From assembly GCF_020216685.1 (NCBI RefSeq), contig NZ_JAIWNS010000085.1:1-12558 (forward strand): 12,558 bases of DNA, in the 5' to 3' direction. A program made the position numbers and the translations under genes. The notes under the pieces are model-generated. The model saw nothing but the letters and a program-made list of their open reading frames with translations. It had not been told where the DNA came from and did not search any database. The stretch is from Methanospirillum hungatei (GTDB lineage: Archaea; Halobacteriota; Methanomicrobia; Methanomicrobiales; Methanospirillaceae). This document shows positions 6,799-12,558 of this stretch, in pieces. Numbering within the stretch: the first letter of the stretch is position 1; each line of letters begins with the position of its first letter.

Positions 6799-7788
6799 AT
6801 GGGACTATTTGAGAAGAAGAAAGTGGAACCTTCGGCAGATCCGAAGAGTGATGAGATCTACAAAAAGATAGATACCTATCACCACTACTCTGAAGGTGCA
6901 CTCCGGTTTGTCAAGCACCCCTTCAGGACCCTGTTTGAAAAGCCGATTAATATCCTCTATGTATCTGTCCCGGCAGGGCTTTTGGTCTTTATCATCGGAC
7001 TTTCCATGGTTATTCAGCAGGGCGGTCCTGAGGCGATACTTACCAATTCATTTATCGATGACATTGCAGTTTTTACTACGGTAATCATCGTCGGACCACT
7101 CGCGATAACTGACTTTCTGGAGGGCCGGCGGATATCCAGTATTGAGGCTGCGCTTCCGAACTTCTTCAGGGACCTTGCCGGGATGCATGAGAGCGGGATG
7201 ACCCTTCCCGGAGCCATTCACCTGGTCTCCCAGGCAGAGTATGGTGCTCTGACTCCTCACATCCGTCAGCTTGATCAGCGGATATCCTGGAACTTTGCGT
7301 TTATCGATGCCATCCGCCAGCTGGGAAAAGAGATCCCCATCCCTCTTGTAGAGCGGAGTGTGGATCTTGTTGCGCGGGCCAGTGATGCCGGTGGTGATAT
7401 CGTTGAGGTGCTTCGTGCGGCCGGAAAGGACTCGGCAGAGTACGTGATCATGAAGACTGACCGGAAGAACAACATGTTCATCTATGTCATCATCATCCTT
7501 GCATCCTTTGCCGTATTCCTCTTCGTTGTCATGATCCTCGTCTCTTCATTCTTAAAGACCATGGCCGATCTCGGAGCAGAAACCGGGGCATCCGGTCAGG
7601 CCGGGTTTAATCTCGGTGGTTTTGATCTTGCCCTCTATATCCGGGTATTCTCCCATGCCGGCATGTTCCAGGGATTCTTCTCAGGGCTTGTGGCAGGAGT
7701 AATGGGAGAGGGCCGGGTGACTGCCGGTCTGAAATACTCTGTCCTTATGCTGATCATCGCCTGGGCCACCTTCCGGTTCATGGTATAG
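6799..7788 (+). CDS. TadB/TadC-like (FlaJ-type) pilus platform membrane protein, second copy
   Basis: This second platform protein (329 residues) starts with a basic cytoplasmic tail, MGLFEKKKVEPSADP. Hydrophobic segments lie at about 52-72, 85-105, 226-252, 288-302 (weak) and 310-328. The F-domain loop between the second and third contains ALPNFFRDLAGMHESGMTLP (118-137), parallel to the LPYAINYLAAMSTAGITP stretch of the preceding protein. VARASDAGGDIVEVL (191-205) matches the family's second conserved block. The two proteins are diverged paralogues with the same topology and probably pair, as TadB and TadC do in bacteria. It follows its neighbour with a two-base gap. No gene for a pilin, prepilin peptidase or secretin-like part follows; the next gene is convergent and ends 28 bases away. 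Confidence 0.87.
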   Translation: MGLFEKKKVEPSADPKSDEIYKKIDTYHHYSEGALRFVKHPFRTLFEKPINILYVSVPAGLLVFIIGLSMVIQQGGPEAILTNSFIDDIAVFTTVIIVGPLAITDFLEGRRISSIEAALPNFFRDLAGMHESGMTLPGAIHLVSQAEYGALTPHIRQLDQRISWNFAFIDAIRQLGKEIPIPLVERSVDLVARASDAGGDIVEVLRAAGKDSAEYVIMKTDRKNNMFIYVIIILASFAVFLFVVMILVSSFLKTMADLGAETGASGQAGFNLGGFDLALYIRVFSHAGMFQGFFSGLVAGVMGEGRVTAGLKYSVLMLIIAWATFRFMV

Positions 7789-7816
7789 AGGATCGATGCC
7801 AGGAGGTCACAGAGGT

Positions 7817-9853
7817 TTACTCCTCTTCGATCTGCAGCTCCTTCACCGGCCGGTATCCTCCCTCCGGAACTGTTATCAGAAACCGTGCCCCGATGCCGAA
7901 TGTCCCCTGTTCGGTGATGGTAATCCCGGTCAGCGAAAGGACCTCACGGACAAAAAAGAGGCCCCACCCGGTACCTGAACCTACTCCACGTTCAAACACC
8001 CGTTCTTTCATATTCTCCGGAATCCCTTCACCATCATCCTCATAACTGATGATGAGATCCTTCCCCTCCAGGCGGGTATGAATCGTGATATAAAAGACAT
8101 TCTTCCCATGCTTGAGGCTGTTATCGATGAGGTTGTAGAATACCTTCTGGAGCAGCTGATCAGCAAATATCTCATAATCTCCCCCTTCATACGTGAAGGT
8201 AAGCCCCTTTTTCTTTGTCATTGCATAGGCAAGACTCCAGCAGGTCCGAAGGTTCTGCCAGATGGGTGCCTGCATCCCGGCCTTCTGATACTCCTTGGAG
8301 AACTCGATATGTTTGTTGACCCGGTCAGCAGCCTCCTCTGCAGCTTCTACCAGGTTTAAGATGACTTCATCGGTTGTCTTCCGATGGACCAGACCCAGCA
8401 TCCCTCTGATGGTGGTGAGCTGGTTGACGATATCATGCCTGGTCATACTGCCGAGCAGGCTGAGTTTCTTATTGGAGAGGAGGAGTGCCTTCTCGTTGTC
8501 CTTGAAGGTGGTTATATCGCTGATCACACACAGGTGCCCTTCCTGCCCGGTGTCAAGGGGATAGGGTGCAGAAACCACCCTGACGTAGAGCTCAGTGCCA
8601 TCCTTCTTTCTGGTATGCAGTTCCAGGTGAACCGACTGATCTCTGAGGAGTTCATTCACCGGTATGGGTTCACCTTCGAGAAGATCCGTTATCTCCATCC
8701 CGTTCAGTTCACCCGGCGTCCTGCCAAAGATGGATGCAAGTTTTGGATTTGCAAACCAGATCCGGAAATCCGGACCGACAAGACAGATTCCTTCTTCAGC
8801 AAGGGCGATAAGCCGTGAGAGACGCTGTTCGGTTGCATGCCGCTGCTCTACCGCCTGCTCAATCTGGTCAAGCATCTGGTTTATGGATCTGCTCAGGTCA
8901 CCGATCTCATCATCACGCCCGGTTTTAAGACGACCTGACAAGAGTCCGGTTTTTCCGATCTGTGCAAGTTCGGCATTCAGTTCTGAGAGGGGGGCTATCA
9001 CAATCAGGTTGATGAGGGTGATGGCAACCCCCATGAAACATATTACCAGAAGCAAGAGTGAGAAGAAGAGATAGTCCCGTGTCAAAAGGCCGCTCTCATA
9101 CAGATCACGGACACTCTGTACCTGGAGGAGTAAAAACGGAGAACCATGGATATCTGAGAGAACCCTGCTCGACAGAATCGTATCACCGGTCACCTGTGAT
9201 CCGTTCAGGTCCTGATATCCCTGGCTCCTCTCTTCCGGGGTGAGGATCCTGGCCGTCACATTCTGGAGTAGTTGATCAGATATATCGGAGAGTTTGTCCT
9301 GGTCAAGAGGGTTTAATACCGTGATGGTCCCTCTGGATGGCCCCCCCTGATGCGTGGTAAGGATGGGGTTCTGAGCAAATACCCAGGCTGAATTATTCCA
9401 TTCAAGAATACCTGAACGCTTCACCTGCGGAGAGATGCTGATCTGCATTACCGCCTTTGCAAGTTCGGTGGGAACACCGGTCAGATGATCCTTCCTCTCT
9501 CCCAGCCCTCTCCCGACAATAACCGATCCGTTCAGGTCCTGAATAATTAAGGAGGTTATCTGTAATGCCTGAAATGTTGATAAAGCAAGGTTCGATGAGA
9601 TATATTTCGGATCACGGCTCTGGACAAAGTCATAGGTGGTATCCCATTCTCCCCAGTCTGTTGCAATCTGTTGCAATCTTTTTACTTCTTCATCAATGGC
9701 ATGTTCAGCCCGTATCAGATCCCGCTCCACATACTTCTCCTCAAGGGAGGAGAATGAGTCCATGATGGTCAACTCAAACGAGAACAGAAGCACAAACATG
9801 ACTGCAAAGAACGTGCATGCAATGATTAGAATCATCTTTGGGTAGAGCCGCAT
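7817..9853 (-). CDS. Membrane sensor histidine kinase (CHASE4-HAMP-PAS-HisKA-HATPase)
   Basis: This 678-residue sensor kinase has its first membrane helix at 5-26, then an extracytoplasmic CHASE4-like domain (about 34-255) with the hallmark WGEWD at 67-71. A second helix lies at about 261-287, HAMP at 284-337 and a PAS domain at about 345-455. The H-box MTRHDIVNQLT places the phosphorylated histidine at 473. The ATPase domain has N-box YNLIDNSLKHG (Asn578), G1 DDGEGIP (606-612) and G2 GTGWGL (627-632), so it should be active. The ATG at 9853 was chosen because GGGAGGTTATC immediately precedes it. The open frame extends 36 codons further to a GTG at 9961, but without a ribosome-binding site. 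The signal it senses is unknown. The receiver-domain gene upstream on the same strand is the obvious candidate partner. Confidence 0.93.
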   Translation of the reverse strand: MRLYPKMILIIACTFFAVMFVLLFSFELTIMDSFSSLEEKYVERDLIRAEHAIDEEVKRLQQIATDWGEWDTTYDFVQSRDPKYISSNLALSTFQALQITSLIIQDLNGSVIVGRGLGERKDHLTGVPTELAKAVMQISISPQVKRSGILEWNNSAWVFAQNPILTTHQGGPSRGTITVLNPLDQDKLSDISDQLLQNVTARILTPEERSQGYQDLNGSQVTGDTILSSRVLSDIHGSPFLLLQVQSVRDLYESGLLTRDYLFFSLLLLVICFMGVAITLINLIVIAPLSELNAELAQIGKTGLLSGRLKTGRDDEIGDLSRSINQMLDQIEQAVEQRHATEQRLSRLIALAEEGICLVGPDFRIWFANPKLASIFGRTPGELNGMEITDLLEGEPIPVNELLRDQSVHLELHTRKKDGTELYVRVVSAPYPLDTGQEGHLCVISDITTFKDNEKALLLSNKKLSLLGSMTRHDIVNQLTTIRGMLGLVHRKTTDEVILNLVEAAEEAADRVNKHIEFSKEYQKAGMQAPIWQNLRTCWSLAYAMTKKKGLTFTYEGGDYEIFADQLLQKVFYNLIDNSLKHGKNVFYITIHTRLEGKDLIISYEDDGEGIPENMKERVFERGVGSGTGWGLFFVREVLSLTGITITEQGTFGIGARFLITVPEGGYRPVKELQIEEE

Positions 9854-9857
9854 GATA

Positions 9858-9863
9858 ACCTCC
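9858..9863 (-). promoter_or_regulatory. Strong ribosome-binding site of the histidine kinase
   Basis: On the - strand, GGAGGT followed by TATC leads directly into the ATG at 9853, closely matching the 16S complement AGGAGGTGAT. It is the best ribosome-binding site in the window and decides the kinase start. Confidence 0.8.
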
Positions 9864-9967
9864 CTGAGAATCCCGCGTGACCTCGCAAGGTGAAGATATC
9901 GGTGAGTGAAATTGTCCCGGGACTTTCCTGAAACTATGTGATCGATCAGTTCATATCTCACGATGCC

Positions 9968-9981
9968 GGTTTTTTAAAACC
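9968..9981 (-). promoter_or_regulatory. Palindromic AT tract, possible TATA element for the kinase gene
   Basis: GGTTTT-AA-AAAACC (read on the - strand) lies in the 189-base gap between the receiver gene and the kinase gene. The TTTTAAAAAA core could be a TATA element, giving a leader of roughly 90-100 bases. Its inverted symmetry could equally be incidental or an operator. Nothing else distinct was seen in this gap apart from the T-run near 10018. Confidence 0.3.
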
Positions 9982-10013
9982 TGACTATCTCATAGGATAA
10001 TCCCACCCGGTAA

Positions 10014-10023
10014 GGGAAAAACG
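10014..10023 (-). terminator. T-run downstream of the receiver-PAS gene
   Basis: About 20-30 bases past the receiver gene stop, the - strand reads CGTTTTTCCC. A short T-run is a plausible archaeal terminator, which would separate the receiver and kinase transcripts, but it is only five Ts long. Confidence 0.25.
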
Positions 10024-10042
10024 TTATGAGCACAGTATTGAT

Positions 10043-11494
10043 TCAGGAGAGATCGACGGTGTGGATGAGTTCAGGTTTATCAACTGTAAAAGAGAAGGAA
10101 CGGAGAATGCCTGTCTCGTTGTGAATTACCCCGGTATACTGCCCGTAGAGTAACTGGAAGGTAGTCTGGCCCTGCAGAGAGGTGACATCATTGCCGACAA
10201 TCTTACCACCGCTCTTGATAGTAACCCGCAGACCGGCAGCAGGCATCCCGCCTCGCACCAGGTTGATGATGATATTTCCTATCCCTTTTCTGACTGAAGA
10301 GATCTCGGGGATGGGGTTTGATGCCGGGACCCGGAGATGACTTTTATCATAGATGCGGCAGCCGGTCACAAACCGGTTCGCGATCTCAGGTTCAGTGGGA
10401 TAGAAGGTGAAGTTCTGGCTGTTTTTCAGAAACAGGACACTCCGGTCACCATACAGGACCCCGGACCGGTCAATATATATGCCCCCTTCCGGCTCCCCTT
10501 TCATGAAGATGAGAAATGCCCGAAAACCTTCCGCCCCGGCTGTCGCTGCGATCCCATAGGCTTTTTGCGCTTTCATCTCCCTGACCAGTTCAGGAAGCAG
10601 CCAGTTTCCCAGGGGTTGTGTGTTTTCGATGATAAAGTTCAATGGAACATTCTCATCAAAGTCACCGATATGCTGGGGGACATCGGTCGTCGTCTGCTGA
10701 TATTTCTGTTCAGACTGCTGCAGGACCTCCCGTGCCATCTCAGCCTGGCTGGTGTCCCGCCCGGTTGCCTTGGCACTGACGACCGTCCCATCAGAGCTGA
10801 ATACCCCTTCAATATGCCAGAGGATCTCGCTCTTTTTTCCGTCCGGATAGGTGACCACCGTCTCAAGATCGGTTGCCGGGTTTTCTGGTGTCAGTGACCG
10901 GACCGTTTCAACAAGTCCTGCCCGGTCTTCATCAGATATGTCATGGAAGAACTTTTTTCCGATGAGATCAGTCGCAGGCATGGCATAGAGGGCACCGTAT
11001 GAGTCATTTGCCCTGATGATGGTAAGGTCAGGCAGGATGTCAACAAAGAGTTCAGTCTGTACGGTCAGAACGGAATGGTAGAGCTGTTCCCGTGCAGCAA
11101 GTTCTTCTTTTGCATGATGTCCTTCATATGCCTGCAGGATCCGCTGTTCAAGTTCACTGAACTGTATAACCGGATCACTTCCTTTTCTGATGTAGTAATC
11201 TGCGCCGTTGTTCAGGGCAGAAATGACGATATCTTCCTTTCCTTTGCCGGTAAAGAGGATGAACGGGGTGCCCTCATAGTTTGCCCGTACGTACTTGAGG
11301 AGCTGTATCCCGTCCATATCCTGCATCAGATAGTCAGATACGATAACATCAAACTTCCCTGTTCGCAACGCATCTATTGCTTCCTTTCCGGAAGAAACGC
11401 AGGTTAACGAGACTTTTCCCGAGGCACCAAGATACTCCTGGGCAAGCATCAGATGCGGAAGTTCATCATCTACATACAGGACTGAAACGGGCAT
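10043..11494 (-). CDS. Receiver-PAS response regulator with atypical C-terminal domains
   Basis: The 483-residue product opens with a receiver domain (1 to about 120): acidic pair Asp9/Asp10, phosphoacceptor Asp54 in VSDY, Thr82 in FTGK and Lys104. All are present, so it should be phosphorylated. A PAS domain covers about 135-250, then a coiled linker. Residues 283-385 form a region I cannot place with confidence. Its GxYIDRSGVLYGDRSVLFL-like part recalls the DUF4388/DUF2226 pattern, at low confidence. Residues 403-483 look like a small beta-sandwich (INLVRGGMPAAGLRVTIKSGG), similar to carboxypeptidase-regulatory or Ig-like repeats. There is no DNA-binding, kinase or cyclase output domain, no signal peptide and no membrane helix, so it should be cytoplasmic. 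It lies upstream of the histidine kinase on the same strand. No ribosome-binding site precedes the ATG, which suggests a leaderless transcript. Confidence 0.88.
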   Translation of the reverse strand: MPVSVLYVDDELPHLMLAQEYLGASGKVSLTCVSSGKEAIDALRTGKFDVIVSDYLMQDMDGIQLLKYVRANYEGTPFILFTGKGKEDIVISALNNGADYYIRKGSDPVIQFSELEQRILQAYEGHHAKEELAAREQLYHSVLTVQTELFVDILPDLTIIRANDSYGALYAMPATDLIGKKFFHDISDEDRAGLVETVRSLTPENPATDLETVVTYPDGKKSEILWHIEGVFSSDGTVVSAKATGRDTSQAEMAREVLQQSEQKYQQTTTDVPQHIGDFDENVPLNFIIENTQPLGNWLLPELVREMKAQKAYGIAATAGAEGFRAFLIFMKGEPEGGIYIDRSGVLYGDRSVLFLKNSQNFTFYPTEPEIANRFVTGCRIYDKSHLRVPASNPIPEISSVRKGIGNIIINLVRGGMPAAGLRVTIKSGGKIVGNDVTSLQGQTTFQLLYGQYTGVIHNETGILRSFSFTVDKPELIHTVDLS

Positions 11495-11520
11495 GAATGG
11501 GTTAGTGTATGTTTGTTTCC

Positions 11521-11530
11521 TATTAAAATT
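11521..11530 (-). promoter_or_regulatory. TATA-like element of the receiver-PAS gene
   Basis: The - strand reads AATTTTAATA with 26 bases between it and the ATG at 11494. That is the spacing expected for an archaeal TATA box if transcription starts at or next to the start codon, and it agrees with the lack of a ribosome-binding site. Close by on the + strand, GTTATAAAC (11534-11542) could serve the divergent nuclease-like gene. Confidence 0.45.
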
Positions 11531-11572
11531 ATTGTTATAAACCTGGAGGTGAAAAGTGCGTTCTCTTCTCTC

Positions 11573-12034
11573 ATGCTTGAGTTACTTACGAAAAACTCCA
11601 AGGCCAGTACTATCCAGAGAAACCTTGACCGTGTTATGAGCACTGGTGATGCTGAAAACCTCCGGGAGGTTTTTCACTCATTCTTTGCCTCTGTACCTCA
11701 CGATTGGTACAGGAAAAATCAGTTATCTGGTTTTGAAGGGTACTATGCAAGTGTCGCATATGCCTACTTTGCAAGTCTCGGGTACCAGGTTATTGCAGAG
11801 GACACAACAAACCGGGGCAGGATTGATCTTACCATTATAACAAAGAATTCTATCTGGATTTTTGAATTCAAAGTTCTGTCATCTGGTGATAAGAAGGGAA
11901 AGAGTCCTCTTGCACAGATTCAGGAGAAAAGGTATGCAGAAAAGTACCGGTCGGATGGTCGGCCGGTGATTGGAGTCGGGGTGGTTTTTGATCCTGAAAC
12001 GAGAAATATTGTTTCATGGGAGACGGGGCGGTGA
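11573..12034 (+). CDS. PD-(D/E)XK nuclease-domain protein, probable tail of an AAA-ATPase-like gene
   Basis: From the ATG at 11573 the product is 153 residues. It carries the PD-(D/E)XK core GRIDLTIITKNSIWIFEFK, with Asp85, Glu98 and Lys100, a preceding helix FEGYYAS (Glu55), and a helix with AQIQEKRYAEKY after the core, as in the DUF1703 domain. In the usual proteins this domain is the C-terminal third of a roughly 500-residue AAA-ATPase-like protein, and no ATPase part exists here. The open frame continues upstream to a TTG at 11513 and encodes INLEVKSAFSSL, which resembles the linker of full-length members (PNxEVRxxF). This suggests a 5'-truncated remnant. The GGAGGTGA at 11545 is probably part of that old coding sequence, since it is 20 bases from the ATG. 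Catalytic residues are intact. Expression is unproven. Confidence 0.75.
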   Translation: MLELLTKNSKASTIQRNLDRVMSTGDAENLREVFHSFFASVPHDWYRKNQLSGFEGYYASVAYAYFASLGYQVIAEDTTNRGRIDLTIITKNSIWIFEFKVLSSGDKKGKSPLAQIQEKRYAEKYRSDGRPVIGVGVVFDPETRNIVSWETGR

Positions 12035-12072
12035 GGTATCAGGGATCTTTTTCTGATGTGTTTGAATGGGGG

Positions 12073-12558
12073 TTAATGGATTTTTATTCCGGCGTCATTG
12101 AGGGCATTTTCTATAGAATGAAGTCTCTTGTGGATTTCTGAAAATTCTTTATCAAGATATGATTTGGAGTCTTTTCGAAGGCCTTTGATCTCATCGACGG
12201 TTTCATGCTGAAGGGAGATCATTTCGTCCTGTTTTCCGAGCATCTGATCCTGTTTGTTGAGCATCTGATCCTGTTTGTTGAGCATCTGATCCTGTTTTTC
12301 CAGAGAAGTATGCATCATCTCTATCAACGTAGTTGAATTCTTAGCCGCGGTCTTGCTGTATTTACCAATAAGTGTAAGGTGTTGGATTGCAGTATCCATC
12401 CGTTCAGCCATCTCTTCACCCATGTCACCCCTGATTATACTAAACGTTTGAAACTCGCCGGTGTAGGTTTCTTCGATGGTTTCAACCGATTCAACGTATA
12501 TTGGAAAATCCTGTATCTGTATTGCCTTCGAAAAGTGGGATATCGCTTCTTTTGTTCC
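12073..12558 (-). CDS. Acylphosphatase-like protein with C-terminal coiled coil, 5' end outside window
   Basis: The frame is open through the right edge, so the ATG at 12423 is internal and the visible part is 161 residues. Residues 1 to about 50 (KEAISHFSKAI, then ESVETIEETYTGEFQTF and SIIRGD) look like the second half of an acylphosphatase domain, which in several archaeal methanogens is followed by helices starting EExxERMD. The catalytic Arg/Asn loop would lie upstream and is not seen. The remainder is helical. Residues 88-115 are four copies of a seven-residue unit (KQDQMLN, KQDQMLN, KQDQMLG, KQDEMIS), a clear coiled coil, followed by a charged helix ending in GIKIH. Function of such fusions is unknown; oligomerisation through the coil is likely. 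It converges on the nuclease-like gene with a 38-base gap. Confidence 0.68.
   Translation of the reverse strand, partial: GTKEAISHFSKAIQIQDFPIYVESVETIEETYTGEFQTFSIIRGDMGEEMAERMDTAIQHLTLIGKYSKTAAKNSTTLIEMMHTSLEKQDQMLNKQDQMLNKQDQMLGKQDEMISLQHETVDEIKGLRKDSKSYLDKEFSEIHKRLHSIENALNDAGIKIH
12217..12300 (-). repeat. Four-unit 21-bp tandem repeat inside the coiled coil
   Basis: Two units, at 12238-12258 and 12259-12279, are identical (GAGCATCTGATCCTG plus TTTGTT on the + strand). The unit at 12280-12300 differs only at its end, and the one at 12217-12237 is more diverged. Each encodes seven residues, so unit changes keep the reading frame and the heptad. The near identity of the middle copies points to recent duplication. 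Confidence 0.9.

Noticed and set aside
7796..7978. Short + strand open frame after the second platform gene
   Set aside because: It lies almost wholly antisense to the kinase ATPase domain and shows no family features.
9656..9677. Tandem CTGTTGCAAT direct repeat
   Set aside because: It lies inside the kinase gene and is explained by the coded sequence LQQIATDW; only two copies.
9854..9961. 36-codon N-terminal extension of the histidine kinase from a GTG start
   Set aside because: No ribosome-binding site precedes the GTG, while a strong one precedes the ATG at 9853, right before the first membrane helix.
11545..11552. GGAGGTGA as the ribosome-binding site of the nuclease-like gene
   Set aside because: It is 20 bases from the ATG at 11573, and the GTG that follows at 11556 is out of frame and opens only a short frame; it is better explained as old coding sequence (LEVK).
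12238..12300. CRISPR-like direct repeats
   Set aside because: Units are 21 bp, adjacent with no spacers, and encode an in-frame seven-residue coiled-coil repeat.

Overview
The window is most likely chromosomal DNA from a methanogenic euryarchaeon of the order Methanomicrobiales, perhaps close to Methanospirillum. That placement is inferred. It rests on an archaeal-type SecD, an F420H2:NADP oxidoreductase, an archaeal secretion ATPase with Tad/FlaJ-like membrane proteins, and a histidine kinase with the MTRHDIVNQLT H-box often seen in this order. Several starts carry ribosome-binding sites matching parts of AGGAGGTGAT. There is no rRNA, tRNA, CRISPR array or insertion sequence. Coding density is high and no gene-free stretch exceeds 190 bases.

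Region 1 (1-3244, + strand): the C-terminal bulk of secD runs in from the left edge. It is followed by a tight four-gene run with gaps of 1, 3 and 3 bases: a 90-residue thioredoxin, an F420-dependent NADP reductase, a class II (fuculose-phosphate-type) aldolase, and a small acidic/proline-rich protein with a DUF2281-like N-terminus. The run mixes redox, F420 and sugar-phosphate aldolase functions.

Region 2 (3246-7788): a KaiC/RecA-fold protein on the - strand has lost the key residues of its Walker A motif. It diverges from a + strand secretion operon that encodes a GspE/FlaI-type ATPase with a basic N-terminal extension and two separate single-domain TadB/TadC (FlaJ-like) membrane platform proteins. 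No pilin or prepilin peptidase is present, so the substrate is unknown.

Region 3 (7817-11494, - strand): a two-gene signalling block. The upstream gene encodes a receiver-PAS protein that ends in an unassigned domain and a probable beta-sandwich instead of a DNA-binding output. The downstream gene encodes a membrane histidine kinase with CHASE4, HAMP, PAS and kinase modules. Adjacency suggests they are partners.

Region 4 (11513-12558): a more AT-rich, accessory-looking end. It has a short PD-(D/E)XK nuclease-domain ORF that looks like the tail of a larger AAA-ATPase/nuclease protein. Convergent to it is the C-terminal part of an acylphosphatase-like protein whose coiled coil carries four copies of a seven-residue repeat and whose 5' end lies beyond the right edge.
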